Source: CAIYTF01 sp963664845 (GTDB taxonomy: Bacteria > Bacteroidota > Ignavibacteria > Ignavibacteriales > Ignavibacteriaceae). From it: a stretch of DNA of 64,000 nucleotides. The notes under the pieces were generated by a model. The model saw only the letters and a list, made by a program, of their open reading frames with translations, searched no databases and was not told the origin of the DNA. Position 1 is the first letter of the stretch; each line of letters begins with the position of its first letter. The DNA lies in assembly GCA_963664845.1 (NCBI GenBank), contig OY761615.1:4092001-4156000 (forward strand), written 5' to 3'. Below, piece by piece: positions 1-9,209 of the stretch. A program made the translations under genes and the position numbers.

Positions 1-1841
1 GCCCAGCCGGTTTTTTTGTCCAGAAAGAACATGCTCGTAACGTCCACGGCTGTGCCAAAGGAAGACTTTCCCCATGTTGTTCCGCCATTAGTGGTCCCCA
101 TTAAAACTCCTGCATATCCGGAAACCAATACATTGACGGAATCGAATATTGCGAGGCATGATAGGAATTCCGTTCCCCCAGTCGATTGTGGTAACCAGCT
201 TAGGCCTCCATTTGTTGATTTCGAAATGCTTCCACCGGCACCGATCATCCATCCCTTCAGGCTGTCTGCAAAAGCAACTGATGTGAGTGTCTGTGTGGTG
301 TGTGATTTCAAGGCAATCCAGTTTGCGCTGACGGGCGAGATCGTAAATAAACCGGTGCTAAGGGCGTATACAGAAGAATCGGTTGTTGAGGTAATTCGTA
401 TTTTGCAACTGTCAGAAACCGGTTTTACGCTTTCCCATGTGTACTGACCCAAATCAGCAGAAACTGAATCAGTGATAGTATTCCAATTTTTTCCACCATC
501 AATTGAACACTCAATTTTAACCGTTTGAACGGAGTTTAGCACCCACTTAATACTGATCCAGGAACGCGTAAAAAAGTACTCACCGTTTGCCGGCGATATA
601 ACTGAAAGCCATGGAATTGCGGGGTCCCGGACTATTGAAAACAAACCGTTATTAACAGACGACAATAAGGTGTCCTCCACCGAAGTTATCTTTATTTTGC
701 AACTGTCAGACAATGTATTGGGTATTTTCCAAAAATACTCACTGGTTTCAGTTGCTATTGAACCGGCAATTTCGGTCCAGGTGTTCCCTCCGTTAATCGA
801 GTAAGCAATTTTAACATGCCCCACGAAATTGAGATTCCATTTAACTGCAACAACGGAGCCGGCGCTCAGTTTGTCTCCACTAATGGGTGAAGTTATGGTG
901 ATGGTTGGTATAAATGCACCAAAATGATTGACGATCATTGAGCCCGCTTCTCCCACAGCAAAAGCTTTATTTAATGGAGTAAGGCAAACGGCGTTTAGTT
1001 GTGAGGTGACACCAACGGTGTATCTCTTCCAGTTGCTGCCGCCATCGGAGGTTTGAAGAACTTCGCCTTCAGAACCGACAGCCCACGCACAAAGTTCATC
1101 ATAAAACTTGATGGCACAGAGGAAATTTCTTGAGGGATTACTTTGCGGTACCCAGGAATTTCCACCATCGGTTGTCCGGTAAATAGACTGCGATTGACCG
1201 GTAAAACCACCAACTACAACTCCGTTTTTAGGAGTTGAAAAATCAATTCCGAAAAACCAATCTCCTGTGTTAAGCGAAATATTGATCCACGAAGCTCCTG
1301 CATTTGTTGTCTTGTAAAAAGCACCATCAGCCCCGGCAACAAAACCAATGCTGTCAGTAACAAAATATACTGAAGTGAAAATGCCGCCTCCCACATGATT
1401 GGTGGTCCAGGTTTTCCCCCCGTCGGTTGTTTTCTGTATCAGGCCATTATAACCGACTGCCCACCCCGTAAGCAAGTTGAAATAATAAGTTCCAACTATG
1501 TTTTCGGTTTCACTGTAGGGCAGTTGCTCCCAATTGGTTCCTCCGTCGGTTGTTTTTAGACAAATGCCACCATAGCCGGAAATGTAAACGTTCAGTGAAT
1601 CGAAAACTTTGATTGATGACAGGTGATGAGTGGTGCCGCTGGGTTGAGTCACCCAGCTGGTTCCTCCGTCGGTTGTTTTGAAGATCTGGCCATTGCCGCC
1701 GGCAATCCAACCTGTTGAATCGGTTGCGAAACCAACACTGGTGAGTGTATTTGTTGTGTTCAGGTTTTGTGGTCGCCATTGAGGTGAGGCTTTAAAAGTT
1801 AGAATTAGAATCAGAATAGCTGTATAAGCGAACTTTTGCAT
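1..1841 (-). CDS. YCF48-type beta-propeller secreted protein, 3' truncated by window edge
   Basis: The minus-strand frame opens with an ATG at 1841 and stays open to the left edge (613 codons), so the C-terminus lies outside the window. The N-terminus MQKFAYTAILILILTF is a signal peptide. It is followed by repeated blocks of the form GWIAGGNG-x-IFKTTDGGTSW, the hallmark of YCF48/BNR-like propeller repeats, then two Ig-like modules (starting near ITSPISGD and SPANGEYF), then a second propeller beginning near codon 520. The order matches the adjacent gene at 2050-4998, which ends in a T9SS sorting domain, so this one probably does too. Exported, surface or extracellular role; the substrate is unknown. 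YCF48 domains in photosystem assembly are distant relatives, so no photosynthetic role is implied. Confidence 0.85.
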   Translation of the reverse strand, partial: MQKFAYTAILILILTFKASPQWRPQNLNTTNTLTSVGFATDSTGWIAGGNGQIFKTTDGGTSWVTQPSGTTHHLSSIKVFDSLNVYISGYGGICLKTTDGGTNWEQLPYSETENIVGTYYFNLLTGWAVGYNGLIQKTTDGGKTWTTNHVGGGIFTSVYFVTDSIGFVAGADGAFYKTTNAGASWINISLNTGDWFFGIDFSTPKNGVVVGGFTGQSQSIYRTTDGGNSWVPQSNPSRNFLCAIKFYDELCAWAVGSEGEVLQTSDGGSNWKRYTVGVTSQLNAVCLTPLNKAFAVGEAGSMIVNHFGAFIPTITITSPISGDKLSAGSVVAVKWNLNFVGHVKIAYSINGGNTWTEIAGSIATETSEYFWKIPNTLSDSCKIKITSVEDTLLSSVNNGLFSIVRDPAIPWLSVISPANGEYFFTRSWISIKWVLNSVQTVKIECSIDGGKNWNTITDSVSADLGQYTWESVKPVSDSCKIRITSTTDSSVYALSTGLFTISPVSANWIALKSHTTQTLTSVAFADSLKGWMIGAGGSISKSTNGGLSWLPQSTGGTEFLSCLAIFDSVNVLVSGYAGVLMGTTNGGTTWGKSSFGTAVDVTSMFFLDKKTGW

Positions 1842-1985
1842 AATAAGTCTCCCTAATAATGAATTTTCAAATTCTCATATCAAATATAGTTATGCGTTTA
1901 CTCTTATCCAAAGGTGGGTTAACTTGAAGAGGTAAGTGTTGCATAACTTCACACCTGTAAAAATCAGGGCAAACAACCAAAATAT

Positions 1986-2027
1986 AAAGAGGCACTCCCA
2001 AAAGTGAATTTTATGGAGAGCCTCTTT
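1986..2027 (-). terminator. Terminator hairpin after the 982-residue YCF48 gene
   Basis: A 13-bp stem with one mismatch (AAAGAGGC arms at 1986-1998 and 2015-2027) lies about 25 bp past the stop of the gene ending at 2050. On the minus strand it is followed by a T-rich tail (TATATTTTGG). It fits a rho-independent terminator separating the two tandem propeller genes. Confidence 0.6.
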
Positions 2028-2049
2028 AGGCCTGTTTTTTAAACTATAT

Positions 2050-4998
2050 CTATTTTAGCAGAAGCAACTTTTTCACGGATGAGAATTTTTCACTCTTTAG
2101 AACGCAGAAATAAACTCCCGTTGGGTGATTAATTGCATTCCAGACGACAGAATGATATCCAGCATCCATTGCACCGTTCGTTAATTCGGCAACCTGCTGG
2201 CCAAGCTGGTCGTAAACTTTGATTGAAACGTTCGCCGCCTCGGGCAGTACGTAATTAATTTTTGTTGAAGGATTGAAAGGATTTGGATAATTCTGCTGAA
2301 GTTCGTAAGAAGTCGGTTTAGCCAACGCATTCTTATCGGTGCCAGTAATTATCGTAGAAAAAGTTCTGTTGCTAATGGCGAAAATGGTTGAATCGGAAAC
2401 GTCTGAAATTCTTACCTTACATGTCGAAGACAGAGTATTAGGGACTTTCCATACATACGAACCACTACTTGCCGGTGTTGAGGCAGTGATTAGTGTCCAA
2501 GTGCTTCCACTGTTGGTAGAGTATTCGATTTTTAAATTTGTGACCAGATAGTCTGACCATGTAATTTGATACGAAGAACCGATCAGCCAGCCTTCACCAC
2601 CAATTGGGGAGAGTAAGGTTAAAGACGGTTTGTTTATTAATCGCAACACCGTTCCGTTTGCACCAACTGAAAACCCTCTGTTTTGCGGGCTCATGCTTAT
2701 CCAATCGAGATCACTTGTTACATTCGAATTAAAACTTACCCAGGTTTCACCTCCATCCATTGAGTGCATAACCTCGCCTTTATAACCTGATCCCCAAATG
2801 TTTAATGTGTCGGTATGGCAAACTGAAATTAAAAATTTATTTGATGGGGTCGTTTTTCTCACCCACGTAGCCCCGGCGTTAGTTGTTTTATAGATTGCCT
2901 GATCTTGCTCAGTAAATCCACCAACCGTAAAACCGGTTGTTAGCGACACAAAATCAACTCCAAAAAACCAATCTGAAGTACCAGGGCTCTTATCAACCCA
3001 TGTTTGTCCGCCATTTGTGGTTATGGTTAGTTTTCCATTTGTTCCTCCCAATACCCCGTGATTGACATCTGTGAAATATATGGAAGTATAAGTTTCAGCA
3101 GTTATTGATGGAAAGATTGTCCACGTGTTTCCACCATCTGTAGTTTTTATTATTTTGCCATCATAACCCGCAACCCAACCATCATTTGCGTTAAAAAAAT
3201 AAAGACAGGTTAAATTGGAGCTTACTCCGGGCCATATCTGTGCCCAAGATGCACCGCCATTTGTTGTCTTTAAAACAGACCCTCCGTGGACGGCAATATA
3301 AGCGATAAGTGTATCGACCGAAAATATCTGCGGCATTGGATTGGTTAAGCCTAAATTTTGGCGAATCCAGTTGTCTCCACCGTTTGTTGTTTTAAAAACC
3401 AAACCGGAATCTCCGGTAATCCAGCCTATGGTCGGATTTGCGAAATTCACGCATCTCAGGCGTTGTGTTGTCCCGATATTCTGTTGCTCCCAGTTACAGG
3501 GTTGCGGGGCAGGGATTGTAAACTCACCGCTGCTTGAAATTGTAAGATTTGGGTTCGCAGCATCGGTTATTCTGATCTTGCAATTCCCCGAAGGAGTATT
3601 GGGAATTGTCCATGTGTAATAACCCGGAACGGCGGAAATTATATCTGCAATAACAATCCAATTAACCCCCGTATTTGTACTATATTCAATTTTTATGTTT
3701 GCTACTCCATTGCTTGCCCAAGTGATTCTCTGAACTGTACCAATTCCCCAAATCTCATTTCCTACGGGCGAACTTAGTGATAAGGATGGCTGAGGGATGG
3801 AAAATACTTTTGGGCTTACAGTATATATATTTGAGTTGGAAACGTCCGTAATTTTTATTTTACAGTTGACAGACGGTGTATTTGGCACGATCCAGTCATA
3901 AGAGCCGGAAGCGGCCTGAATTGAGTCAACAATGCTCGTCCAAGTAGTTCCGTTGTCAATAGAGTAGTAAATTTTTACGCTTGTAACATTGTATGAGTAC
4001 CATTTTATATTATGCGTTGAACCGATTTGCCATGTCTCACCACCAATGGGAGAGGCTAAAGACAATAAAGGTTGGTTTGAATATCTCAGCACGGTGCCGT
4101 TGTCGCCTACTGCATACCCGGTGCTTTGTGGTCCCCAACTTATCCAATCTAGTTCAGTGGTTACGTTGGAATTTTGGCTCACCCAAGTTTCGCCACAATC
4201 AGTTGAATGCATGATCACGCCGTCATAGCCGGCACTCCAGACATTAAGAGAATCGGAATGGCAAACTGATATTAAAAATTTAGCGGACTGAGTTGATTTT
4301 CTTGTCCAAGTTATTCCTCGATCCGTTGTCTTATATATCGCCTGATCCTGATCTGTAATTCCTCCTACAACAAAACCTGTAGTCGGAGAGACAAAATCTA
4401 CTCCGAAAAACCAATCTATTGTACCTGGGCTTTTATCAAGCCATGATTGCCCGCCATCAGTCGTGATAAATAATTTCCCTTGAGTCGCTCCTAGCACCCC
4501 ATGACTTGAATCAGTGAAAAACATTGATGTAAATATTGTTGAAGTTGTTACCGGAAGGATCTTCCATGAAGTTCCGCTATCTGTGGTCTTTAAGATAGTG
4601 CCGTTATAGCCGGCAACCCACCCCACATTTTTGTTAATAAAAAATATGCAATCCAGATTTGAGGTTGAACCTGTTTTAATCTGATTCCATGTTGAACCAC
4701 CATCAGTAGTTTTTAACACATACCCGCCAAATGAGGCAATATATACTGTAAGAGTATCCACTGAAAATATTTGGGCCAGTGGGTTGGTTGTGCCGGAGTT
4801 TTGAAGCGACCAATCATTTCCGCCATTTGTGGTTTTTAGGATTTGACCACTATTTCCAGTCATCCATCCGGTTGTCGGGCTTGCAAAGTTAATACATCGT
4901 AGCAGTTGGGAATTGCCGACATTCTGAACTGACCATTGTGCTTGGATAAAATAACTTTGAAAGATTATTAAGAAGAGAGTAATGCAAGCCTTTTTCAT
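2050..4998 (-). CDS. T9SS-secreted protein with two YCF48 propellers and Ig-like modules
   Basis: 982 residues. A signal peptide (residues 1-20, ending IQAQ) is followed by a YCF48 propeller (about 22-320, repeats of ILKTTNGGNDW and ILKTTDSGTSW type), two Ig-like modules (about 325-500, each opening SPxGGE/SPVGNE and ending with NTPSxxCKIxIxD), a second propeller (about 505-800), a third Ig-like module and a C-terminal T9SS type A sorting domain (about 900-982) with LQQNYPNPFNPST and a final KKLLLLK. The two halves are clearly an internal duplication: the stretch DWFFGVDFVS recurs in both. Expected to be exported by Sec, moved across the outer membrane by T9SS and anchored or released. The next gene downstream is a tandem paralog. 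Function of the propellers is not known. Confidence 0.9.
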   Translation of the reverse strand: MKKACITLFLIIFQSYFIQAQWSVQNVGNSQLLRCINFASPTTGWMTGNSGQILKTTNGGNDWSLQNSGTTNPLAQIFSVDTLTVYIASFGGYVLKTTDGGSTWNQIKTGSTSNLDCIFFINKNVGWVAGYNGTILKTTDSGTSWKILPVTTSTIFTSMFFTDSSHGVLGATQGKLFITTDGGQSWLDKSPGTIDWFFGVDFVSPTTGFVVGGITDQDQAIYKTTDRGITWTRKSTQSAKFLISVCHSDSLNVWSAGYDGVIMHSTDCGETWVSQNSNVTTELDWISWGPQSTGYAVGDNGTVLRYSNQPLLSLASPIGGETWQIGSTHNIKWYSYNVTSVKIYYSIDNGTTWTSIVDSIQAASGSYDWIVPNTPSVNCKIKITDVSNSNIYTVSPKVFSIPQPSLSLSSPVGNEIWGIGTVQRITWASNGVANIKIEYSTNTGVNWIVIADIISAVPGYYTWTIPNTPSGNCKIRITDAANPNLTISSSGEFTIPAPQPCNWEQQNIGTTQRLRCVNFANPTIGWITGDSGLVFKTTNGGDNWIRQNLGLTNPMPQIFSVDTLIAYIAVHGGSVLKTTNGGASWAQIWPGVSSNLTCLYFFNANDGWVAGYDGKIIKTTDGGNTWTIFPSITAETYTSIYFTDVNHGVLGGTNGKLTITTNGGQTWVDKSPGTSDWFFGVDFVSLTTGFTVGGFTEQDQAIYKTTNAGATWVRKTTPSNKFLISVCHTDTLNIWGSGYKGEVMHSMDGGETWVSFNSNVTSDLDWISMSPQNRGFSVGANGTVLRLINKPSLTLLSPIGGEGWLIGSSYQITWSDYLVTNLKIEYSTNSGSTWTLITASTPASSGSYVWKVPNTLSSTCKVRISDVSDSTIFAISNRTFSTIITGTDKNALAKPTSYELQQNYPNPFNPSTKINYVLPEAANVSIKVYDQLGQQVAELTNGAMDAGYHSVVWNAINHPTGVYFCVLKSEKFSSVKKLLLLK

Positions 4999-5422
4999 AA
5001 ATGTACCCTGATAATTGTAAATATTACAACTATAAACTAAAGAAATTCTAATTTGGAATCAACAACTGTTAGCTTGTTTTCTGAATCTTTCAGAGTAAAT
5101 TACCTAACGCTTGTAGTTGGGTAGTTCGTTTTGCGGCTTATTCAACTTAGCTTTGTTCCATAGTTCCCAATCATGCCAAAGAGCACATCACTAATAAGCT
5201 GCTTTCCCGGCAACGTTTTATTTCTGTCTGTTTATTTGCTTGTTCTTTATACATTTTTTTGGGGGTGCCATGTTTTTGTCTTTTGCAGTAATTAAGTTGT
5301 TATTAAGATAGCACCACTTTTATTTGATACATATCTGGTTGTCTTTTATAGACTTATCTCATTTTCATTATTCTACTTATGCTTAATTGCATTACAATGC
5401 AATAACTGCAAAGCAGAGGGTA
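4999..5422. other. Intergenic region, no gene seen; palindrome near the downstream start
   Basis: About 420 bp between two minus-strand genes. I see no credible ORF or RNA gene. A perfect 6-3-6 inverted repeat, TTGTAA-ATA-TTACAA at 5015-5029, lies 16 bp upstream of the ATG at 4998 and could be an operator or a leader hairpin. The rest is AT-rich with no recognisable element; it presumably holds the promoter of the 2050-4998 gene. Confidence 0.4.
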
Positions 5423-6184
5423 TTAAATCAACTTCATATCCTCCAAAAACGGAAATCTTTTCCTCGTTGCTGGCACTTCTCCGGGGTCAATCTCGACTAC
5501 GCCAACAACATTGGATATTCCCAATTCAATTAAAATGCTTCCCATTGGGTCAATAACTGCGCTGCGGCCATTATAGCCCAGAGCAGGATCTTTGCCAATT
5601 CTGTTTACTCCGGCAATAAAACACTGGTTCTCTATTGCCCGCGCTTCCAGAAGTGCCTGCCAGTGGTTAATACGGCTAAGCGGCCAGTTCGCAATGTTTA
5701 CCATCAGGTCAACTCCTTGCTTGGCATAAAGTCGATATAATTCCGGGAAGCGGAGATCGTAGCAAATAGTTAGTCCAATGCGCATTCCGTTGTCCATCAC
5801 TACTGCAAGATCTCCTCCCGCGGTATAATGCATACCCTCGCCGGAATAGGAAAAGGGGTGCATTTTCCGGTAGACACCCTGAACGATACCGTTTTTATCT
5901 GCATAAAGGGCACAATTATAATTATTGCCGTCTTCGCCCAACACCAGGCCGCCAATAACTGCTGTGTGATATTGCTTCGCGATTTCGCAGAAAAAAGAAA
6001 CACTCGTTCCCTGTACATCTTCAACAACTCTGTCCGCGTTCATTGTGAATCCCGTAAGTGACATTTCAGGGAAGATCAGCAAATCAACCTCTGGTGGCGA
6101 AGCCTGAAGTGTCTTTTGTATTTCCACCATACTCGCTTCTTTATTCTCCCATACGGGCGACATTTGATAGAGTGCCAGTTTCAT
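5423..6184 (-). CDS. Carbon-nitrogen hydrolase (nitrilase superfamily, omega-amidase/YafV-like)
   Basis: 253 residues, full length for the family. The catalytic triad is visible: Glu40 in IFPEMSLTGF, Lys107 in YRKMHPF and Cys141 in TICYDLRFPELY, followed by NIANWP. The combination CYDLRFP plus NWP is typical of YafV/NIT2-type omega-amidases, which hydrolyse alpha-ketoglutaramate or ketosuccinamate in methionine salvage and transamination cycles. That exact substrate is inferred from the motif family, not shown. Cytoplasmic, no signal peptide. Stands alone, divergent from the helicase gene at 6276. Confidence 0.88.
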   Translation of the reverse strand: MKLALYQMSPVWENKEASMVEIQKTLQASPPEVDLLIFPEMSLTGFTMNADRVVEDVQGTSVSFFCEIAKQYHTAVIGGLVLGEDGNNYNCALYADKNGIVQGVYRKMHPFSYSGEGMHYTAGGDLAVVMDNGMRIGLTICYDLRFPELYRLYAKQGVDLMVNIANWPLSRINHWQALLEARAIENQCFIAGVNRIGKDPALGYNGRSAVIDPMGSILIELGISNVVGVVEIDPGEVPATRKRFPFLEDMKLI

Positions 6185-6275
6185 ATGCGGATTCCAGTTT
6201 TTGGCTTAATTATACATTCTGAAATTAAGTATATTGCATCTAATAAATTGAATTAAGTATACAAATTTTTTGATT

Positions 6276-7811
6276 ATGATGCTACCCGGTGAATTAACCA
6301 CCTCCCAGGATTCTGCAATGAAACAACTCTATGAGTTTCTTGACACCCGCGGCAACTGTTTCTTGCTGAAAGGCTACGCCGGAACAGGCAAAACATTTCT
6401 CATCTCCCGTCTCACGTCCTGGCTTGAATCCAAAGATATTCCCTTTGTGCTCGCTGCGCCTACGGGTCGGGCTGCGCGAATGCTTGCTCAAAAAACGAAC
6501 CAAAGCGCCACCACAATACACTCCCTCATTTATACCGGGGGAGAGGAAACCGTGCAATCTGTGCACACCATGGATCAGGCGATGCTCAGCTTCACGATGA
6601 AGAAATTTCAGCACCCTGCAGACGCAGTATTTATTGTGGATGAGTCATCCATGATTGCAGACAGCGGTGGCAGCGGTGAGTTTCTGAACTTTGGCAGTGG
6701 CAGGCTGTTGTTCGATTTCCTGACACACATAACATTGAATTACAAAGAAAACCCAAAACGATCAAAGCGCCGCGTTATTTTTGTTGGCGATCCCGCTCAG
6801 CTTCCGCCTGTCAATCAGCCTTCATCTCCGGCACTTTCTGCTTCGTATCTCAAAACCGAATTCAATCTTGATTCCCTGGAGACTGAGCTGACTGAAGTGG
6901 TGAGGCAGGAGGAGGAAAGCGGTGTGCTTAATTTTGCCACTGACCTCAGAAATTCACTCATAGATCAATCATACAGGTTCCCGGCATACACCGTTTCACC
7001 GCAGACACAGGTGCTAAGAAAAGAGAACTTTATTAAATTATGGCAGGAAACTGCCACCAAAAACCTGGATGAAGTTGCGGTAATAACCTATTCCAACGAA
7101 CTGGCGCTGCATTATAACCGCAGCATACGAAATCTGCTGTTCCGTACAAAAAACGATGAACCACGGAGAGCTGACCGGCTGCTCATCATTAACAACAATC
7201 AGCACTACAACTTTTTGAACGGTGACATTGTTGAGGTTAAACAACTTCTTTCGGAAAGGGAAACCATTTTTTCGAAGAACCCCTACAGTGGAGAAGAGTT
7301 CCAGTTGCATTTCCGCGATGTGCTCCTGCAGTGGCGTGATGCCAATGGCGAAATGCATGAGAGAGAATGCAAAATACTGGAGAATATGATGAGCTCCACC
7401 AAAGGCGGTCTGGGACGTGATGAATACGCAGCGTTGCGGGCCCTTTCGATCAAAGCAGCCGGTCTTGATTATCCGAAAAAAACCGGGAAGAAACGTGGTG
7501 CAAAATTGCTAGAAGAGTATAAAAAGAAAGTGCAGGAAGCGTTGCGGGAAAGCGAATATCTTCATGCGCTGCAGGTGAAGTTTGGGTATGCGCTCACCTG
7601 TCATAAGGCGCAGGGTGGCGAGTGGAAAAATGTGTTTATTGATTTCCAGACCTTCGGGTCACGGAATACGGAACCCTATCTGAGGTGGGCGTACACTGCA
7701 GTAACTCGCGCCAAGGAGACGTTATATGCAATTAATCCGCCGCTTGTAAGCACCCGGACACTGGCGGAAACATCAGGGGATAACATCAGTTATGTTCGCA
7801 TAGATGAATAG
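6276..7811 (+). CDS. RecD/Dda-like superfamily 1 DNA helicase (AAA_30 + UvrD_C_2)
   Basis: About 511 residues. Superfamily 1B helicase motifs in order: Walker A GYAGTGKT (near residue 35), motif Ia AAPTGRAARML, Walker B VDESSMI (near 125), motif III FVGDPAQLPPV (near 170), and the C-terminal UvrD_C_2 motifs TCHKAQGGEW (motif V) and AYTAVTRAKE (motif VI). Expected to be a 5'-3' ATP-dependent DNA translocase in repair or replication. It lacks the long N-terminal domain of RecD2, so it is nearer to the short Dda-like helicases found in Bacteroidetes. ATG codons at 6276 and 6279 are both usable; a TTG at 6270 extends the frame by two codons. No strong ribosome binding site is visible. Monocistronic; the next gene follows after 55 bp. 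Confidence 0.88.
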   Translation: MMLPGELTTSQDSAMKQLYEFLDTRGNCFLLKGYAGTGKTFLISRLTSWLESKDIPFVLAAPTGRAARMLAQKTNQSATTIHSLIYTGGEETVQSVHTMDQAMLSFTMKKFQHPADAVFIVDESSMIADSGGSGEFLNFGSGRLLFDFLTHITLNYKENPKRSKRRVIFVGDPAQLPPVNQPSSPALSASYLKTEFNLDSLETELTEVVRQEEESGVLNFATDLRNSLIDQSYRFPAYTVSPQTQVLRKENFIKLWQETATKNLDEVAVITYSNELALHYNRSIRNLLFRTKNDEPRRADRLLIINNNQHYNFLNGDIVEVKQLLSERETIFSKNPYSGEEFQLHFRDVLLQWRDANGEMHERECKILENMMSSTKGGLGRDEYAALRALSIKAAGLDYPKKTGKKRGAKLLEEYKKKVQEALRESEYLHALQVKFGYALTCHKAQGGEWKNVFIDFQTFGSRNTEPYLRWAYTAVTRAKETLYAINPPLVSTRTLAETSGDNISYVRIDE

Positions 7812-7855
7812 TGGGCACTTGGTTTTGTGAAATTATTAAATTAGGATTAAGCAAC

Positions 7856-7861
7856 AAGGAG
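7856..7861 (+). promoter_or_regulatory. Ribosome binding site AAGGAG deciding the M24 peptidase start
   Basis: AAGGAG at 7856-7861 lies 5 bp before the ATG at 7867, favouring this ATG over the in-frame GTG at 7861, which lies inside the site itself. Confidence 0.7.
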
Positions 7862-7866
7862 TGGTT

Positions 7867-9057
7867 ATGGACAAAGAACTTATCAAACAAAAAATTTTGC
7901 AGGCCGTTGAAATACTGAATGAATTGGACATTGATCTTTGGATGACCTTCATAAGGGAAAGTCACACCATGCCGGACCCGTGTATTGAAACAATAGTCGG
8001 TGAGCATGTCACCTGGCAGTCAGCATTTCTTATTCACCGGAGCGGTGATACAACAGCAATAGTGGGTTCATTGGAAGAACCGAATACAAATTCGGTCGGC
8101 CTTTATAAGAACATTGTTGGTTATGTTCAATCGGTTAAGGAACCTTTGGTTGAGTATCTGACCAGGATGGATCCCAAGACAATTGCCGTTAATTACTCAT
8201 TGGACTCAAATTTGGCAGATGGTTTAACTTACGGAATGTATCTTTCGTTACAGAACCACTTGAAAGATACACCCTATGGTGCGCGTCTGATATCATCTGA
8301 AAATATTATTGCCTCATTACGCGGAAGAAAGTCATCTGCAGAAGTGAGGTGTATTCAACAGGCTATTGACGAAATGCTTGCAATATACAACAAGACCACC
8401 GGTTTTATTCGTCCGGGCAAAACTGAGCTTGAACTGGCGGCGTTCATCAAAGGTGAAGCTGCCAAATTGGGGAGGGAAATGGCTTGGGATGAAGAACACT
8501 GTCCGGCAGTGTACACTGGTCCCGAAACTGCCGGTGCTCATTCGGGTCCAACTGACCGTGTAGTAGAAAGGGGCCATGTTCTGAATATGGATTGCGGAAC
8601 CAAGTTTAACGGGTATTGCTCAGACCTGCAACGGACCTGGTATATCCTTCGTGAGGGGGAGACAACCGCGCCGGAAGAAGTGATGCATGGTTTCCGGACA
8701 ATACACGAATCGATAACACGCGCGGCCAATGCTTTGAAACCGGGAGTGGCCGGCTGGCAGGTTGATGATGCGGCCCGTTCATTCATTGTTGCCAATGGTT
8801 ATGAAGAATTTCAACACGGGCTTGGACATCAGGTCGGCAGAATTGTCCACGATGGCGGCCCTGGCCTCTATCCACGTTGGGAACGATATGGTGCCTTGCC
8901 ATTTACACCTCTTGAAAAAGGGCAGGTGTTGACCATTGAACCCAGGCTGCTTGTTAAAGGATTTGGTGTGGTTACCATTGAAGAGATGGTCCAGATTACC
9001 GATGATGGTTGTGTCTTTCTGTCCGCGAGACAAAACGATCTTTGGCTTATCCCATGA
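7867..9057 (+). CDS. M24 family metallopeptidase (Xaa-Pro aminopeptidase-like)
   Basis: 396 residues. The C-terminal creatinase/aminopeptidase fold carries all five expected metal ligands: Asp in NMDCGTKF, Asp in YCSDLQRTW, His in GLGHQVGR, Glu in TIEPRL and Glu in TIEEMVQI. The N-terminal 150 residues form the creatinase-N-like lobe seen in Xaa-Pro peptidases. Expected activity is removal of an N-terminal residue preceding proline, using a dinuclear Mn/Co centre. Sequence alone does not separate aminopeptidase P from prolidase. Cytoplasmic; no signal peptide. The gene ends at a strong hairpin shared with the convergent kinase gene. Confidence 0.87.
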   Translation: MDKELIKQKILQAVEILNELDIDLWMTFIRESHTMPDPCIETIVGEHVTWQSAFLIHRSGDTTAIVGSLEEPNTNSVGLYKNIVGYVQSVKEPLVEYLTRMDPKTIAVNYSLDSNLADGLTYGMYLSLQNHLKDTPYGARLISSENIIASLRGRKSSAEVRCIQQAIDEMLAIYNKTTGFIRPGKTELELAAFIKGEAAKLGREMAWDEEHCPAVYTGPETAGAHSGPTDRVVERGHVLNMDCGTKFNGYCSDLQRTWYILREGETTAPEEVMHGFRTIHESITRAANALKPGVAGWQVDDAARSFIVANGYEEFQHGLGHQVGRIVHDGGPGLYPRWERYGALPFTPLEKGQVLTIEPRLLVKGFGVVTIEEMVQITDDGCVFLSARQNDLWLIP

Positions 9058-9121
9058 GGTTGGTACTGAACTGAATGCCTGAATTATTTACTACAGCATA
9101 TCTGGATAGTATAAGGCAAGA

Positions 9122-9158
9122 AAAGGTCAGGCTATTTAACTAAATATGCCTGACCTTT
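9122..9158. terminator. Long hairpin between convergent genes, probable bidirectional terminator
   Basis: Perfect 11-bp arms AAAGGTCAGGC (9122-9132) and GCCTGACCTTT (9148-9158). The 15-nt middle can pair further (TATTTA with TAAATA), giving about 17 bp with a single bulge. It sits midway between the stops of the M24 gene (9057) and the minus-strand kinase gene (9210). There is no long T-tract. Confidence 0.6.
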
Positions 9159-9209
9159 GCAGTTAATGCAGTTTGAATGCAAAATCCGGCAGCATTGGTA
9201 AAAGTTATC

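Noticed and set aside
16..447. 143-codon plus-strand ORF at the left edge
   Set aside because: It is antisense to the YCF48 gene, whose frame gives clear repeat motifs; the ORF has no ribosome binding site or domain.
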